From positions 1-30,851 of the forward strand of contig DATESB010000134.1 of the NCBI GenBank assembly GCA_035271065.1: 30,851 nt of DNA, written 5' to 3'. Both the position numbers and the translations under genes were made by a program. The DNA is from JAAYYM01 sp035271065. Lineage in GTDB: Bacteria > Bacillota > Clostridia > Lachnospirales > Lachnospiraceae. Of the stretch, positions 1-8,607 are shown piece by piece (position 1 is the first letter of the stretch; every line of letters starts with the position of its first letter). Under the pieces are notes generated by a model. It ran no database searches. It had not been told where the DNA came from and saw only the letters and a program-made list of their open reading frames with translations.

Positions 1-912
1 ATAATCATCAAAATACTTAATAGCCTTTGCATAGCCGTCTATATCGTTTCTATGACCGTAAAGCATATCATAATCCACTAAATTTACAAAGCAAAGTCCT
101 TCGAATTCTTTATTCATATAATCAAGTGTCTTGTTAATACCGTCCGCATTTCCTGTTGTATACACATATTCCGAAATACCTTTACCTGCAAAAATATCCT
201 TGATTTTCCCGACTCCGATCGTAGTATATCCGGCAGCCTGCAAATCATCCAGCATCGTCGGTTTTGGAGGCAGCAAAGAGAAATCATGCCTATTCGATGT
301 TCTGGTATAGTTTCCGCTCTCCCCCACAAATGGGCGCGCAATGACTCTGCCCACACCGTATTCTCCCACAAGCATTTCGCGAGCCTGTCTGCAATATTCA
401 TATAGCTGTTCCAGAGGAACCACATCTTCATGTGCTGCAATCTGAAATACACTGTCTGCCGATGTATATACAATTAAATCACCTGTTCTGACATGCTCAT
501 CACCGTAATCTTTGATGACTTCTGTGCCTGAATAAGGCAGATTACACAACACACCGCGTCCGGTCAACTCGCAAAACTGTTTCAGCACTTCTTCGGGAAA
601 TCCATTCGGAAAAGTAGGCATTGGTTTCTCGGAAACAATACCTGCAATCTCCCAATGTCCTATGGTAGTATCCTTCCCCTTTGACTTCTCAGTCATACGT
701 CCATATACACCCAGAGGCACATCCACACCCTTGGCACAATTCACCCCATCAATATTGAAGAAGCCAAGGCTTCGCAGATGTTCCGCTGAAAAATAGGAAC
801 TGGTTGAACAGGACTTTAACGTATTTGCTCCTTTATCTCCATAAGCCTCGGCATCAGGCATCTCACCGATACCGAGACTATCCAATACAATTAAAAATAC
901 TCTTTTTTTCAT
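1..912 (-). CDS. deoB: Phosphopentomutase, C-terminus cut by window edge
   Basis: Interconverts ribose or deoxyribose 1-phosphate and 5-phosphate, linking nucleoside salvage to the pentose phosphate pathway; a cytosolic metalloenzyme of the alkaline phosphatase superfamily. Translating back from the ATG at 912 gives 304 open codons with no stop before the edge; the family is usually about 390 residues, so roughly the last quarter is missing. Visible motifs: the metal-binding N-terminus LDSLGIGEMPDA (from residue 9), the DTTIGHWE segment (81-88) that carries the phosphorylated threonine in this family, and DFSLLPPKPT with GVGKIKDIF farther on. The third position of DTTxGHWE is Ile, where Thr is more usual. 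The start is supported by GGAG about 7 nt upstream. It follows spoIIIAH by 144 nt with no clear terminator between, so some read-through from spoIIIA is possible. Confidence 0.95.
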   Translation of the reverse strand, partial: MKKRVFLIVLDSLGIGEMPDAEAYGDKGANTLKSCSTSSYFSAEHLRSLGFFNIDGVNCAKGVDVPLGVYGRMTEKSKGKDTTIGHWEIAGIVSEKPMPTFPNGFPEEVLKQFCELTGRGVLCNLPYSGTEVIKDYGDEHVRTGDLIVYTSADSVFQIAAHEDVVPLEQLYEYCRQAREMLVGEYGVGRVIARPFVGESGNYTRTSNRHDFSLLPPKPTMLDDLQAAGYTTIGVGKIKDIFAGKGISEYVYTTGNADGINKTLDYMNKEFEGLCFVNLVDYDMLYGHRNDIDGYAKAIKYFDDY

Positions 913-918
913 ATGCCG

Positions 919-960
919 CTCCTTTTTTGAGGAGTATCCCATAGGAAACCCTCTCCTCAA
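919..960 (-). promoter_or_regulatory. deoB leader with two competing hairpins
   Basis: Read on the minus strand, TTGAGGAG (960-953) pairs perfectly with CTCCTCAA (934-927) around an 18-nt loop. The same CTCCT (934-930) can instead pair with the deoB Shine-Dalgarno AGGAG (923-919) across a 6-nt loop. The two stems are mutually exclusive, so one would expose the ribosome site and the other would hide it. The pairing is seen directly; a regulatory role is inference. No U-tract follows, so this is not a terminator. Confidence 0.4.
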
Positions 961-1056
961 TTATTTCACCCAAACGTTAGGCGCTTACGCTTTATCCATA
1001 TTAACACATTTCTGTTTTCATTTCTACTGATAAGATGTACTTTTGAACGTACTTTT

Positions 1057-1761
1057 TTACTCTACCACTTCAATTGGCGTAATTACAAGATTTTCAGGCG
1101 GAATTCCTGTTTTGCGCTTGATGACATCCTCTATCTGTGCACGTTCAGCATCAGATAACTCATAAGAATTGACCAGTACATCTGCCATTCCGTCTGATAT
1201 GCTGACCACAACATCTGTAAATCCCTTTGCAGATAACAGAATTTCTGCTGCTGTCTCACGCTCAGCAATATCAACCATAGAAATCATACTGTCGATTGCT
1301 TCCTGCTTCTGCGTATCGGTCACAACTGCGCTGTTAATCACTTCAAGCAACGTTTCTTTATTTTTGGCACGCGTTTGCTCTTTTAACAATTTCGCACCGG
1401 AGGCAACTCCTGCACTGCTCTGTGTGAGTGCACTTGTAAATACAGCCTCTCCCGGCTCTTCCGTTTCCGGAAGTCCTGCATCTGCCTCTGCATCCATACT
1501 TTCAATTTCAGAAAGCATATTTTCTGAAATATTCTGCTCAGCTATGTAGATATCCTCATCGGATATATCCATGGCAAATGCATCTTCTTCCTCAGCCGCC
1601 ACAGATGCTTCCGCATTTACCTCCACTGCCTCTCCCGTGGCAAATGATGCGGCTTCCTCCTGTTCAGGCTTTGCACCTACAAAGTTCAGATACCCTGCCA
1701 CGGCAATCATAATTGCAAGTGCCGTAATAATCATTTGATTCTTTTTCATCATGTTTTTCAT
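1057..1761 (-). CDS. spoIIIAH: Stage III sporulation protein AH
   Basis: SpoIIIAH is the mother-cell membrane protein that meets forespore SpoIIQ across the intermembrane space, forming the channel/zipper needed for engulfment and late forespore gene expression. The 234 residues have a short basic N-terminus, one membrane segment (about 10-27), an acidic, Ala/Glu-rich stretch (about 35-115), and a C-terminal domain related to the YscJ/FliF ring-building fold ending in GIPPENLVITPIEVVE. The acidic linker is long compared with the Bacillus protein. It is the last gene of the spoIIIA operon and its ATG overlaps the spoIIIAG stop by 4 nt, which suggests translational coupling. Expression is expected from the sigma-E-like promoter upstream of spoIIIAA. 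Confidence 0.95.
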   Translation of the reverse strand: MKNMMKKNQMIITALAIMIAVAGYLNFVGAKPEQEEAASFATGEAVEVNAEASVAAEEEDAFAMDISDEDIYIAEQNISENMLSEIESMDAEADAGLPETEEPGEAVFTSALTQSSAGVASGAKLLKEQTRAKNKETLLEVINSAVVTDTQKQEAIDSMISMVDIAERETAAEILLSAKGFTDVVVSISDGMADVLVNSYELSDAERAQIEDVIKRKTGIPPENLVITPIEVVE

Positions 1762-2477
1762 TTTACCCTATCGTCTCCTTCAATAATAGAATTATTGCGC
1801 TGCATCCTTATCACTCTTATCTTATGCGCTTCCAGTGGAAATAATGCCTGCATGGCCTTCGTGATTTCGGATTTTACCACCTCCGAATTTCCACCCTCGC
1901 TAATCACAACAACGCCTTCTACCTCCGGTACCGTTTCATGAATCACATAAGGTCGTGTCACTCCGTCGGCATCAGACAAATAGACGGTTTCTTTTGCGGT
2001 TTCACTCTCCACCGTTGTTCTGCTCCCACCTACAGCATCTGATTCCACATTACTGATATGAACATCTGCTGTATCCTTATCAATTGTCTGTGATACACCG
2101 GATTTAATCGTCACAATGACTTTTACACGTCCGGCTCCTTCTATATAAGAAAGCGTCTCTTCCAGTTTCTCCTCAAGTGCCTCTATATATTCTCGCGCAT
2201 CATTCATGGTCACTTCCTCTGTCTGTTGATTTACCTGCTGTTGCTCTGTCTGCAGCCCGACATCCATTCCGTCTTCACGTTTTAAACCATTCTCATCCTC
2301 CGAGAAAAAAGAGGTTTGCTTATCCCCTTTGGCCTCTTCACTTTGCTCCTTTGTCGGAATACCAATTATCAAAAGTAACAACCCACTTAATAAAATAATC
2401 AAGAATTGATCCTTTTTCATATTTTTCAAATTCCCAAGCTTCAGCCGCTTGAGCAGTTCACTCTTCGCAAATAACAA
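1758..2477 (-). CDS. spoIIIAG: Stage III sporulation protein AG
   Basis: SpoIIIAG forms a large ring in the intermembrane space as part of the SpoIIIA-SpoIIQ channel. The N-terminus is basic, then one membrane helix (about 25-41, FLIILLSGLLLLIIGIP), an acidic/Gln-rich linker (about 45-90) and a ring-building domain (about 95-235) with the conserved stretch EGVVVISEGG and an ending in RIMQRNNSIIEG-like sequence. The start is uncertain: the longest frame opens with TTG at 2477, whose AGAGG is too close to be a good ribosome site, and the first ATG in frame (M20) lies just before the membrane helix. An overlap of about 20 nt with spoIIIAF is implied by the upstream start. Confidence 0.92.
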   Translation of the reverse strand: MLFAKSELLKRLKLGNLKNMKKDQFLIILLSGLLLLIIGIPTKEQSEEAKGDKQTSFFSEDENGLKREDGMDVGLQTEQQQVNQQTEEVTMNDAREYIEALEEKLEETLSYIEGAGRVKVIVTIKSGVSQTIDKDTADVHISNVESDAVGGSRTTVESETAKETVYLSDADGVTRPYVIHETVPEVEGVVVISEGGNSEVVKSEITKAMQALFPLEAHKIRVIRMQRNNSIIEGDDRVK

Positions 2478-3021
2478 CCTCTATGACCTCCTCACTCAAC
2501 ATAAGCTCTTCAGAAATCTCTTTTTTGAATTGATTAATCAATATATTGTCAGTATTTTTGTCCTGTTTTCCGACAATTATCCTATCCACCATGATATTAG
2601 CAGACTTATCCACATTTTTTGAAAAGATGACTTGAAGGCATCTGATTTGTCCGTAATCCACATTATCCACATCCTCACAGATATCGATTTTTACGCTCTT
2701 TATGCCATATTTTTTTGAAAATGTCATTTTGTTTAATCTATCTTTAACATTATTTTCACATGTGGATAAAACCGCATGGTTGCGTAATTCTTCGATTTCC
2801 TGCATTGATTTGTTCTCGTAATTTAACTTTTCAGCATTTACTCCGAACAAATTTGTGATACCTTGCAGTGAGAAGCTTTCTGTCATGCGATTCAGCAATT
2901 GCAGCATAAAAATCATCAACAAAAGGCCTATGATTAGCTTAGCGTACTTCCGATACTGTTCTCCCGGCAACATATAAAGCACCATTTGCGTGATTACAAT
3001 GAACCCCATTAGTTTGACCAC
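2458..3021 (-). CDS. spoIIIAF: Stage III sporulation protein AF
   Basis: A small membrane protein of the SpoIIIA complex. The 187 residues start with two hydrophobic helices (about 5-20 and 27-45, the second reading LIIGLLLMIFMLQLL), followed by a soluble domain of about 130 residues facing the intermembrane space. That domain shares the ring-building-type fold described for SpoIIIAF in Bacillus. Its ATG lies 1 nt after the spoIIIAE stop, and its 3' end overlaps the longest spoIIIAG frame. Sequence identity within this family is low, so the call relies on both topology and its fixed place between spoIIIAE and spoIIIAG. Confidence 0.9.
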   Translation of the reverse strand: MVKLMGFIVITQMVLYMLPGEQYRKYAKLIIGLLLMIFMLQLLNRMTESFSLQGITNLFGVNAEKLNYENKSMQEIEELRNHAVLSTCENNVKDRLNKMTFSKKYGIKSVKIDICEDVDNVDYGQIRCLQVIFSKNVDKSANIMVDRIIVGKQDKNTDNILINQFKKEISEELMLSEEVIEVVICEE

Positions 3022-3022
3022 A

Positions 3023-4231
3023 CTAATACCCCCTGTTTGTTGCCATTGCCATCATTGCAATCGTAACCAAGAACAAAAAAATAGATGTAACAAGCGTACG
3101 CAGCAATAGTTTCGCCCCATCTCCCATACCTGCAATGCAGGAAGAAAGCCCTTTGTCCGAAAGAGGTCCGGTGAGTGCAGCCGCAAATTGATACATAAAC
3201 ATCATAATTGACAATTTTACAACCGGAACAAGGGCTATCATGATAATCAGAGCAATCGCTGTCAGTCCAACCGCATTCTTGATAATAACCGCAGAACCAA
3301 GAACTGTATCCATAACCACATCCGTCACCCCGGATAGCCCCGGAATGACCTCCACTGCCCTGCTTAGTAGGGATGTCTTAACCGAATGTGCCACCGGTGC
3401 AACCATCCCCTGAATGGCATTGATACCGATGACAAGCGCTACCGCTGTCTTTAAAATGTATTGAATAATGGTCTTTAACAGCCGCAACAGTTGCAGAAAC
3501 AGATTGTCCCCAGCCAAATGATTAATCGGTATCAATACCATATAGAACTGTATCATCGGAAGTACAACTGTCAAAAGCATGCCCTCCACCAGCACAATAC
3601 AAATCATAGCCCCACCGTAAAAAGCCGATGCCGATGTTGCTCCGGCCGTAAATGCAATGCACAGAAGATACGCGGGCACCAATACTTCCATAAACAAAAC
3701 CAGATTTTTGACCGTCTTTCCCGCCACTTCCACTGTAATCATCATAGATTTCATAAGAAGTACCATTAACAAGAGTGTCATAACAAAGAAACTGACCTGT
3801 GCAATCTGATGGCTGTCAAGTGCCGCAGAAATGTTGGAAAGTATGGCTGCAAAAACAGCAATTAAAATAATGGCAACAATCGCTCTTTTATTTTTAACAA
3901 TTTCAGAAGTCAGTGTTTCTGCGGCCTTCTCAATTATTAAATCAAAACTTAACACACTTTCCCCTTTGATTGCAGAAAGTAACAGTGCCCCAAAATCAAG
4001 CTCGTCCTCTTCAAATATCTCAGCAATCACCGCATTGATTTCATCTGTTTCAAGTTCTTCCAAAAGGGGATTGGAGGCAATGTCATAATTCGATGTGATA
4101 TCCGGATTTGGTGCAATCTCCGACTCCGCCGCATATGCCGTAACACTCCGGCAAATAAGCAATCCCCATGCAGTAATCATCATGACTAAGATATATTTGA
4201 TACTTCTGAAATGACTCATTTTTCCCCTCAT
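3023..4231 (-). CDS. spoIIIAE: Stage III sporulation protein AE
   Basis: The largest polytopic membrane protein of the SpoIIIA channel, thought to form part of its export-like membrane core. The 402 residues begin with a signal peptide-like helix ending in AYAAE, then an Asp/Glu-rich extracytoplasmic segment (about 35-100), followed by roughly seven to eight hydrophobic helices, including repeated Ala/Ile/Val-rich segments. Family-typical features include the TAGATSASAFYGG loop and VIPGLSGVTDVV. Two ATGs four codons apart (4231 and 4219) each have a G-rich site upstream (GGGGTG and GAGGGG); the first is used here. It starts 4 nt after the spoIIIAD stop. Confidence 0.95.
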   Translation of the reverse strand: MRGKMSHFRSIKYILVMMITAWGLLICRSVTAYAAESEIAPNPDITSNYDIASNPLLEELETDEINAVIAEIFEEDELDFGALLLSAIKGESVLSFDLIIEKAAETLTSEIVKNKRAIVAIILIAVFAAILSNISAALDSHQIAQVSFFVMTLLLMVLLMKSMMITVEVAGKTVKNLVLFMEVLVPAYLLCIAFTAGATSASAFYGGAMICIVLVEGMLLTVVLPMIQFYMVLIPINHLAGDNLFLQLLRLLKTIIQYILKTAVALVIGINAIQGMVAPVAHSVKTSLLSRAVEVIPGLSGVTDVVMDTVLGSAVIIKNAVGLTAIALIIMIALVPVVKLSIMMFMYQFAAALTGPLSDKGLSSCIAGMGDGAKLLLRTLVTSIFLFLVTIAMMAMATNRGY

Positions 4232-4235
4232 ACTT

Positions 4236-4619
4236 TCACCCCAGAAATTCTGTAATTGTCTCCAATAATGTCAGCAGCACCGGAATGCTTAAAACCAATA
4301 TGGAAAGTTTCCCAAACACTTCAATTTGTCCAGAAATCCCCTGATATCCTGCATCCTTACATATGTTTGCCGCAAACTCTGCCAAATACGTAATCAAAAC
4401 AATCTTAATCAAGGTACCCTTCAGAGAACTTGATATCATAAAAACATCAAACCGCTCTATCACATCTGTTACATATTGCAGTTTCGTCATGGTATAGTAC
4501 AGGATTGCAAGACCCGTTGCTACACAAATAAAAATACTGTATTCCGGCTTATTGCTCTTGAATTGTATTGCAAACATCGCGCCAATCAGGCCGAATGCAC
4601 AGATGCGCAGTATTTCCAT
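4236..4619 (-). CDS. spoIIIAD: Stage III sporulation protein AD
   Basis: A small integral membrane protein of the SpoIIIA channel, 127 residues, matching the family length. It shows about four hydrophobic segments: the N-terminal ILRICAFGLIGAMFAI, then IFICVATGLAILYYTM, then a helix around TLIKIVLITYLAEFAANICKD, and the C-terminal KLSILVLSIPVLLTLLETI. The EFAANICKDAGYQGISGQIE segment is typical of SpoIIIAD. It sits 29 nt after spoIIIAC and just before spoIIIAE, the conserved operon position. Confidence 0.93.
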   Translation of the reverse strand: MEILRICAFGLIGAMFAIQFKSNKPEYSIFICVATGLAILYYTMTKLQYVTDVIERFDVFMISSSLKGTLIKIVLITYLAEFAANICKDAGYQGISGQIEVFGKLSILVLSIPVLLTLLETITEFLG

Positions 4620-4648
4620 TGCTAATCCCCTCTGATATCAAATCATTA

Positions 4649-4843
4649 CTATAATGTAAACAGCGTCTGAATCGTCTCAAATAACTCATAGATATAAGGG
4701 ACTATCCAGGACAAAACAATAATTAATCCCACCAGTGCCGTCAAAAAAGCATGTTCCTCGCGCCCACTTTGCTTCAATACCTGGTTCAAAATGGAAACCA
4801 ATATTCCCACCGCCGCTATCTTAAAAATGAGACCGATATCCAT
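4649..4843 (-). CDS. spoIIIAC: Stage III sporulation protein AC
   Basis: A 64-residue, two-helix membrane protein that occurs as the third gene of the spoIIIA operon and is related to the first part of SpoIIIAD. The helices are about 3-22 (LIFKIAAVGILVSILNQVL) and 33-58 (FLTALVGLIIVLSWIVPYI), separated by the polar KQSGREEHA turn that is characteristic of the family. The length equals the usual one. It lies 22 nt after spoIIIAB. Confidence 0.94.
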   Translation of the reverse strand: MDIGLIFKIAAVGILVSILNQVLKQSGREEHAFLTALVGLIIVLSWIVPYIYELFETIQTLFTL

Positions 4844-4865
4844 TTACATGCTTCCTCCTCTTTCC

Positions 4866-5393
4866 TCAAATCAGTATAATAATGGCAAATACGCCACCCA
4901 TAACACCCAACAAGCGGTATATTCTTCCTGTTTCCCGGGCTTTTACCGTCATACGTGCTATATCTTCCTGTAATTGTCGCTCATACAGTTCCAACATCGT
5001 AAGCTGCATCTCTCTGTCCTGAAATCCCAATTGCTCTCCAAATTCCGCCAGAGTGCTCAATTCATTCTTCTTCATTGCTTCATCACTCAGACATGCATAG
5101 GTCTTCTCACGCCAAATAACAGCAAGTGTTGTCCCGGCTCTCCTATGCCATTCATCACAGACTCCTGTCATGAAATTTCCAAATACTCCGGGAAGTCTAT
5201 CGGAAACAGCCGCAAAGGCTTCTGTCAGACTTAGATTTCTATGACTTACTTCGCTTTGTAACAATCGCATCATACGTCGTATTGTCTCCAACGTCTGAAT
5301 CTGTTTCTGTGTTTCCTTGATGAAAGAATATGCCACTCCCACACTTCCCGACAGAACCAATATCGCACCACACAATTTGCACCAGAATATCAT
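4866..5393 (-). CDS. spoIIIAB: Stage III sporulation protein AB
   Basis: A membrane-anchored SpoIIIA component. The 175 residues have an N-terminal hydrophobic helix (LCGAILVLSGSVGVAYSFI, about 7-25), a predominantly helical soluble domain with the family-like RMMRLLQSEVSHRNLSLTEAF segment, and a C-terminal hydrophobic helix (LLGVMGGVFAIIILI). It has been compared with type II secretion/type IV pilus inner-membrane proteins; that comparison is family knowledge, not something seen here. Its ATG overlaps the spoIIIAA stop by 4 nt. Confidence 0.93.
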   Translation of the reverse strand: MIFWCKLCGAILVLSGSVGVAYSFIKETQKQIQTLETIRRMMRLLQSEVSHRNLSLTEAFAAVSDRLPGVFGNFMTGVCDEWHRRAGTTLAVIWREKTYACLSDEAMKKNELSTLAEFGEQLGFQDREMQLTMLELYERQLQEDIARMTVKARETGRIYRLLGVMGGVFAIIILI

Positions 5394-6331
5394 GCCGTTT
5401 CCTCATAAATGCATTGATATTCCTGATCCAGTATCTTTCTGTTACGTCCTACCCGTTCTCTTCCCTGCAAGATAATAAACCGTTCAAACACCTGATCATC
5501 CATGATATGCCGTAACATACGCTTCTTCATGATTTCTTCCATATGATTGCCGTGTACCGTTGCAATCAATTTGCACCCGGAGCGCAAAACTGTTTCTATG
5601 GCCTGTACATCTTTTTCATGTCCGATTTCATCTACTGCTATGACCTGCGGTGACATCGAACGAACCAACATCATCATTCCCTCTGCTTTTGGACAACAAT
5701 CTATGATATCTGCCCGTTTTCCGAGATTATTTTGTGGTATTCCCATATATGCACCACCGATTTCCGAGCGTTCGTCCACTACGCCCACCGTTTGCCCCTG
5801 TCTGCCGTCTTCCGCCTCATTTCCGTCTGATAATTGTCTTACAATATCACGTAACAGCGTCGTCTTACCACAGCCCGGTGGTGAAATAATCAATGTATTA
5901 CATAGTTGTCCGTCTTGATACAAATGTCTCATCAGATTGTCTGCCGTTCCAATCACTTCATGTGCCACTCTGATATTGATACTTGATATGTAACGAAATG
6001 TCTTAACAGCGCCATTTTCTATTGATACACTGCCACCAATGCCAATCCTGTGTCCGCCTACTGTCGTGATAAAGCCCTGACGCAATTCCGCTTCATAGGC
6101 ATATAAGGAATAATCACATATGTAATCCATCAGTTCTTTCATCTCGCGTTCTCCCATGACAAACGGCTCTGCCTTGCCAAGTACCAGTTCTTCATTGCCG
6201 TAATAGAGCAGAACTGCCTTGCCAACTCTTATTCTGATTTCTCTGAGAAGCCTGAATTGTAATCTTTCACGATACAGCAGTTCTCTTAAATAGCAAGGAA
6301 ACAATTTATAGAATGTCTCTGCCTTGTCCAT
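5390..6331 (-). CDS. spoIIIAA: Stage III sporulation protein AA, ATPase
   Basis: The cytosolic ATPase of the SpoIIIA channel, resembling secretion ATPases, and the first gene of the operon. The 313 residues show a Walker A motif PPGCGKTTLLRD (151-162) and a Walker B strand VIAVDEIG (230-237), with SPPG and DERSEIGG signatures between and around them. An N-terminal domain (about 1-140) carries the GGHRIGIGG segment typical of the family. The ATG at 6331 has a good AGAGGTGA ribosome site. A sigma-E-like promoter lies immediately upstream, which fits mother-cell expression after asymmetric division. Confidence 0.96.
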   Translation of the reverse strand: MDKAETFYKLFPCYLRELLYRERLQFRLLREIRIRVGKAVLLYYGNEELVLGKAEPFVMGEREMKELMDYICDYSLYAYEAELRQGFITTVGGHRIGIGGSVSIENGAVKTFRYISSINIRVAHEVIGTADNLMRHLYQDGQLCNTLIISPPGCGKTTLLRDIVRQLSDGNEAEDGRQGQTVGVVDERSEIGGAYMGIPQNNLGKRADIIDCCPKAEGMMMLVRSMSPQVIAVDEIGHEKDVQAIETVLRSGCKLIATVHGNHMEEIMKKRMLRHIMDDQVFERFIILQGRERVGRNRKILDQEYQCIYEETA

Positions 6332-6351
6332 TGTCTCACCTCTTCTTAAGA

Positions 6352-6379
6352 AGTATATGAGACGAACAGATATTTATGA
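6352..6379 (-). promoter_or_regulatory. Sigma-E-like promoter of the spoIIIA operon
   Basis: Minus-strand TCATAAA (6379-6373), 13-nt spacer, CATATACT (6359-6352). This resembles the sporulation sigma-E consensus (ATA-rich -35, CATAnnnT -10) and lies about 20 nt upstream of the spoIIIAA ATG, where the homologous Bacillus operon has its sigma-E promoter. No TTGACA/TATAAT pair is present here. The assignment is by pattern and context only. Confidence 0.6.
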
Positions 6380-6393
6380 CAGATTTTTGGTCA

Positions 6394-6431
6394 CAAAAAA
6401 ATACCCTACAGCGAAATCACTGTAGGGTATT
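6394..6431 (-). terminator. Rho-independent terminator after pnp
   Basis: On the minus strand AATACCCTACAG (6431-6420) pairs perfectly with CTGTAGGGTATT (6411-6400) around an 8-nt loop, followed by a run of seven Ts. It starts 15 nt after the pnp stop codon and separates pnp from spoIIIA. Confidence 0.95.
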
Positions 6432-6446
6432 CAAATTAACTTTTAA

Positions 6447-8537
6447 CTATTCTTGAGGAGCATCCTTGATTGAGAAACTGATTCTTCCCATCTTGTCCTT
6501 ACCAAGGCACTTAACTGTTACGATATCGCCCAGTGTCAGTACATCTTCCACATGGTTCACTCTGTCTTTAGAAATCTTTGAGATATGAACCATACCTTCT
6601 TTACCCGGTGCAAACTCGATAAATGCGCCAAAGTCCTTGATGCTGATAACTTTACCCTTGAAGATTTGTCCTTCTTCAAAGTCAGTTACAATCATCTTCA
6701 CCATTTCAATGGCCTTTTCCATACCTACCGGATCTGTGCCACAGATAGATACTGCACCTTCATCATTGATATCAATCTTAACGCCTGTCTGGTCAATGAT
6801 TGCATTGATGGTCTTACCACGCTGTCCGACAACATCACCAATCTTCTCAGGATTAATCTTAATCTGAATAATCTTCGGAGCATACTCGCCAACTTCCTTA
6901 CGAGGCTCTGCAATACAAGGCTTCATGCAGTTGTCCATGATGAACATTCTTGCTTCGCGGCACTGTGCAATTGCACCTTCCACGATAGGTCTTGTCAAAC
7001 CATGAATCTTGATATCCATCTGAATTGCTGTGATACCGTCTGTTGTTCCTGTTACCTTGAAATCCATGTCGCCGAAGAAATCTTCAAGTCCCTGAATATC
7101 TGTCAACAATACGAAATCATCATCTGTATCGCCTGTTACAAGTCCACAAGAAATACCTGCAACCATTTTCTTAAGCGGAACACCTGCAGCCATCAATGAC
7201 ATACATGATGCACAGGTAGAAGCCATAGAGGTTGAACCATTTGACTCAAATGTCTCTGATACGGTACGGATTGCATACGGGAACTCCTCTGTTGAAGGAA
7301 GTACAGGTATCAATGCTCTCTCTGCAAGAGCTCCGTGACCGATTTCACGACGTCCCGGTCCTCTGGAAGGCTTTGTCTCACCTACTGAGTATGACGGGAA
7401 ATTATAGTGATGCATATATCTCTTATTGACTTCATTTTCATCTAATCCGTCGATTTTCTGAACATCTGACAAAGGTGCCAGTGTACAGATATTGCAGATC
7501 TGTGTTTGTCCACGTGTGAACATTGCAGAACCATGCACTCTGGGGATGATATCTGTCTCTGCAGCAAGCTTTCTGATTTGTGAAAGTTCACGACCGTCCG
7601 GACGCTTATGGTCTTTCAAAATCATCTTACGTACAGTCTTTTTCTGATACTGATAGAGAGCCTCGCCGATTAACGGTAACCACTCTTCTTTTTCTGCAAA
7701 TGCTGCTTCCATCTTATCGCGAATCACGCGGATGTTTTCTTCACGCACCTGCTTCTCATCTGTAAATACAGCAACTTCCATCTCAGCCGGTGTTACGATT
7801 TCTCTCATGGCTGCAAACATCTCTTCCGGAATTGCGCAAGAAGTATACTCATGCTTCGGCTTACCAACTTCTGCTACCATGTTGTTGATGAACTGGATAA
7901 TCTCCTGGTTGATGCCATGAGCCATATAGATTGCTTCAATCATTTTGGCTTCAGGAAGCTCGTTTGCTCCTGCTTCAATCATGATAACCTTTTCAGCTGT
8001 TGAAGCAACTGTCAGGTTCAAATCACCGTTTTTCCACTGTTCCTGATTCGGGTTTACAATGAACTGTCCGTTAATCAGACCAATCTGTGTGGTTGCACAA
8101 GGTCCGTAGAACGGAATGTCTGAAATACTGGTTGCAATTGCAGAACCAAGCATAGCAACTACTTCAGGACGACATTCAGGATCAACTGAAAGCACCAGAT
8201 TGTTCAAAGTACAGTCATTTCTGTAATCCTTCGGGAATAAAGGACGCATCGGTCTGTCAATAACACGTGATGTCAAAACAGAGTTTTCAGATGCCTTTCC
8301 TTCTCTCTTATTGAAGCCTCCCGGTATCTTACCTACTGCGTAAAGCTTCTCTTCAAATTCTACACTTAATGGGAAGAAATCAATTCCCTCTCTGGGCTTC
8401 TCTGATGCTGTTGCGGTACACAATACTGTTGTGTCGCCATAGTGCATAAGAGCTGCTCCGTTTGCCTGTGCTGCTACTCTTCCGATGTCTACGGTAAGAG
8501 TACGTCCGCCGATTTCCATTGAATAACTTTTGTACAT
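6447..8537 (-). CDS. pnp: Polyribonucleotide nucleotidyltransferase (PNPase)
   Basis: A phosphorolytic 3'-to-5' exoribonuclease that forms a homotrimeric ring and takes part in mRNA decay. The 696 residues contain two RNase PH-type domains (about 1-220 and 310-540), an intervening helical domain, a KH domain (about 550-610, with IGDVVGQRGKTINAII) and an S1 domain (about 620-690, FKGKVISIKDFGAFIEF). The second RNase PH core has GPGRREIGHGALAERAL and the family Asp-rich active-site region TDIQGLEDFFGDMDFKVTGT. An upstream in-frame ATG at 8564 was not chosen, because AAAGGAG sits 6 nt before the ATG at 8537 and MYKSYSMEIGG is the usual N-terminus. It lies downstream of rpsO, a widely conserved pairing. 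Confidence 0.97.
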   Translation of the reverse strand: MYKSYSMEIGGRTLTVDIGRVAAQANGAALMHYGDTTVLCTATASEKPREGIDFFPLSVEFEEKLYAVGKIPGGFNKREGKASENSVLTSRVIDRPMRPLFPKDYRNDCTLNNLVLSVDPECRPEVVAMLGSAIATSISDIPFYGPCATTQIGLINGQFIVNPNQEQWKNGDLNLTVASTAEKVIMIEAGANELPEAKMIEAIYMAHGINQEIIQFINNMVAEVGKPKHEYTSCAIPEEMFAAMREIVTPAEMEVAVFTDEKQVREENIRVIRDKMEAAFAEKEEWLPLIGEALYQYQKKTVRKMILKDHKRPDGRELSQIRKLAAETDIIPRVHGSAMFTRGQTQICNICTLAPLSDVQKIDGLDENEVNKRYMHHYNFPSYSVGETKPSRGPGRREIGHGALAERALIPVLPSTEEFPYAIRTVSETFESNGSTSMASTCASCMSLMAAGVPLKKMVAGISCGLVTGDTDDDFVLLTDIQGLEDFFGDMDFKVTGTTDGITAIQMDIKIHGLTRPIVEGAIAQCREARMFIMDNCMKPCIAEPRKEVGEYAPKIIQIKINPEKIGDVVGQRGKTINAIIDQTGVKIDINDEGAVSICGTDPVGMEKAIEMVKMIVTDFEEGQIFKGKVISIKDFGAFIEFAPGKEGMVHISKISKDRVNHVEDVLTLGDIVTVKCLGKDKMGRISFSIKDAPQE

Positions 8538-8607
8538 ATAGTTCTCCTTTCGATATCGTCGCAACTGATAGGAGTATACGACAGGTTGCGGCAGAAGAAC
8601 TTTATGT

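Noticed and set aside
114..473. 119-codon open frame on the minus strand at the window start
   Set aside because: It is an alternate frame within deoB; the deoB frame matches the phosphopentomutase family continuously across it.
961..1056. Region between spoIIIAH and deoB searched for a terminator
   Set aside because: Only weak 3-4 bp pairings such as GTAC...GTAC were found; none with a U-tract.
6585..7199. 204-codon open frame antisense to pnp
   Set aside because: Cys/His-rich composition without domains, no supporting start signals, and fully inside a well-conserved gene on the other strand.
8538..8607. TATACT near 8565 considered as a pnp promoter
   Set aside because: No acceptable -35 box at 16-18 nt and it overlaps a region that can pair in the leader.
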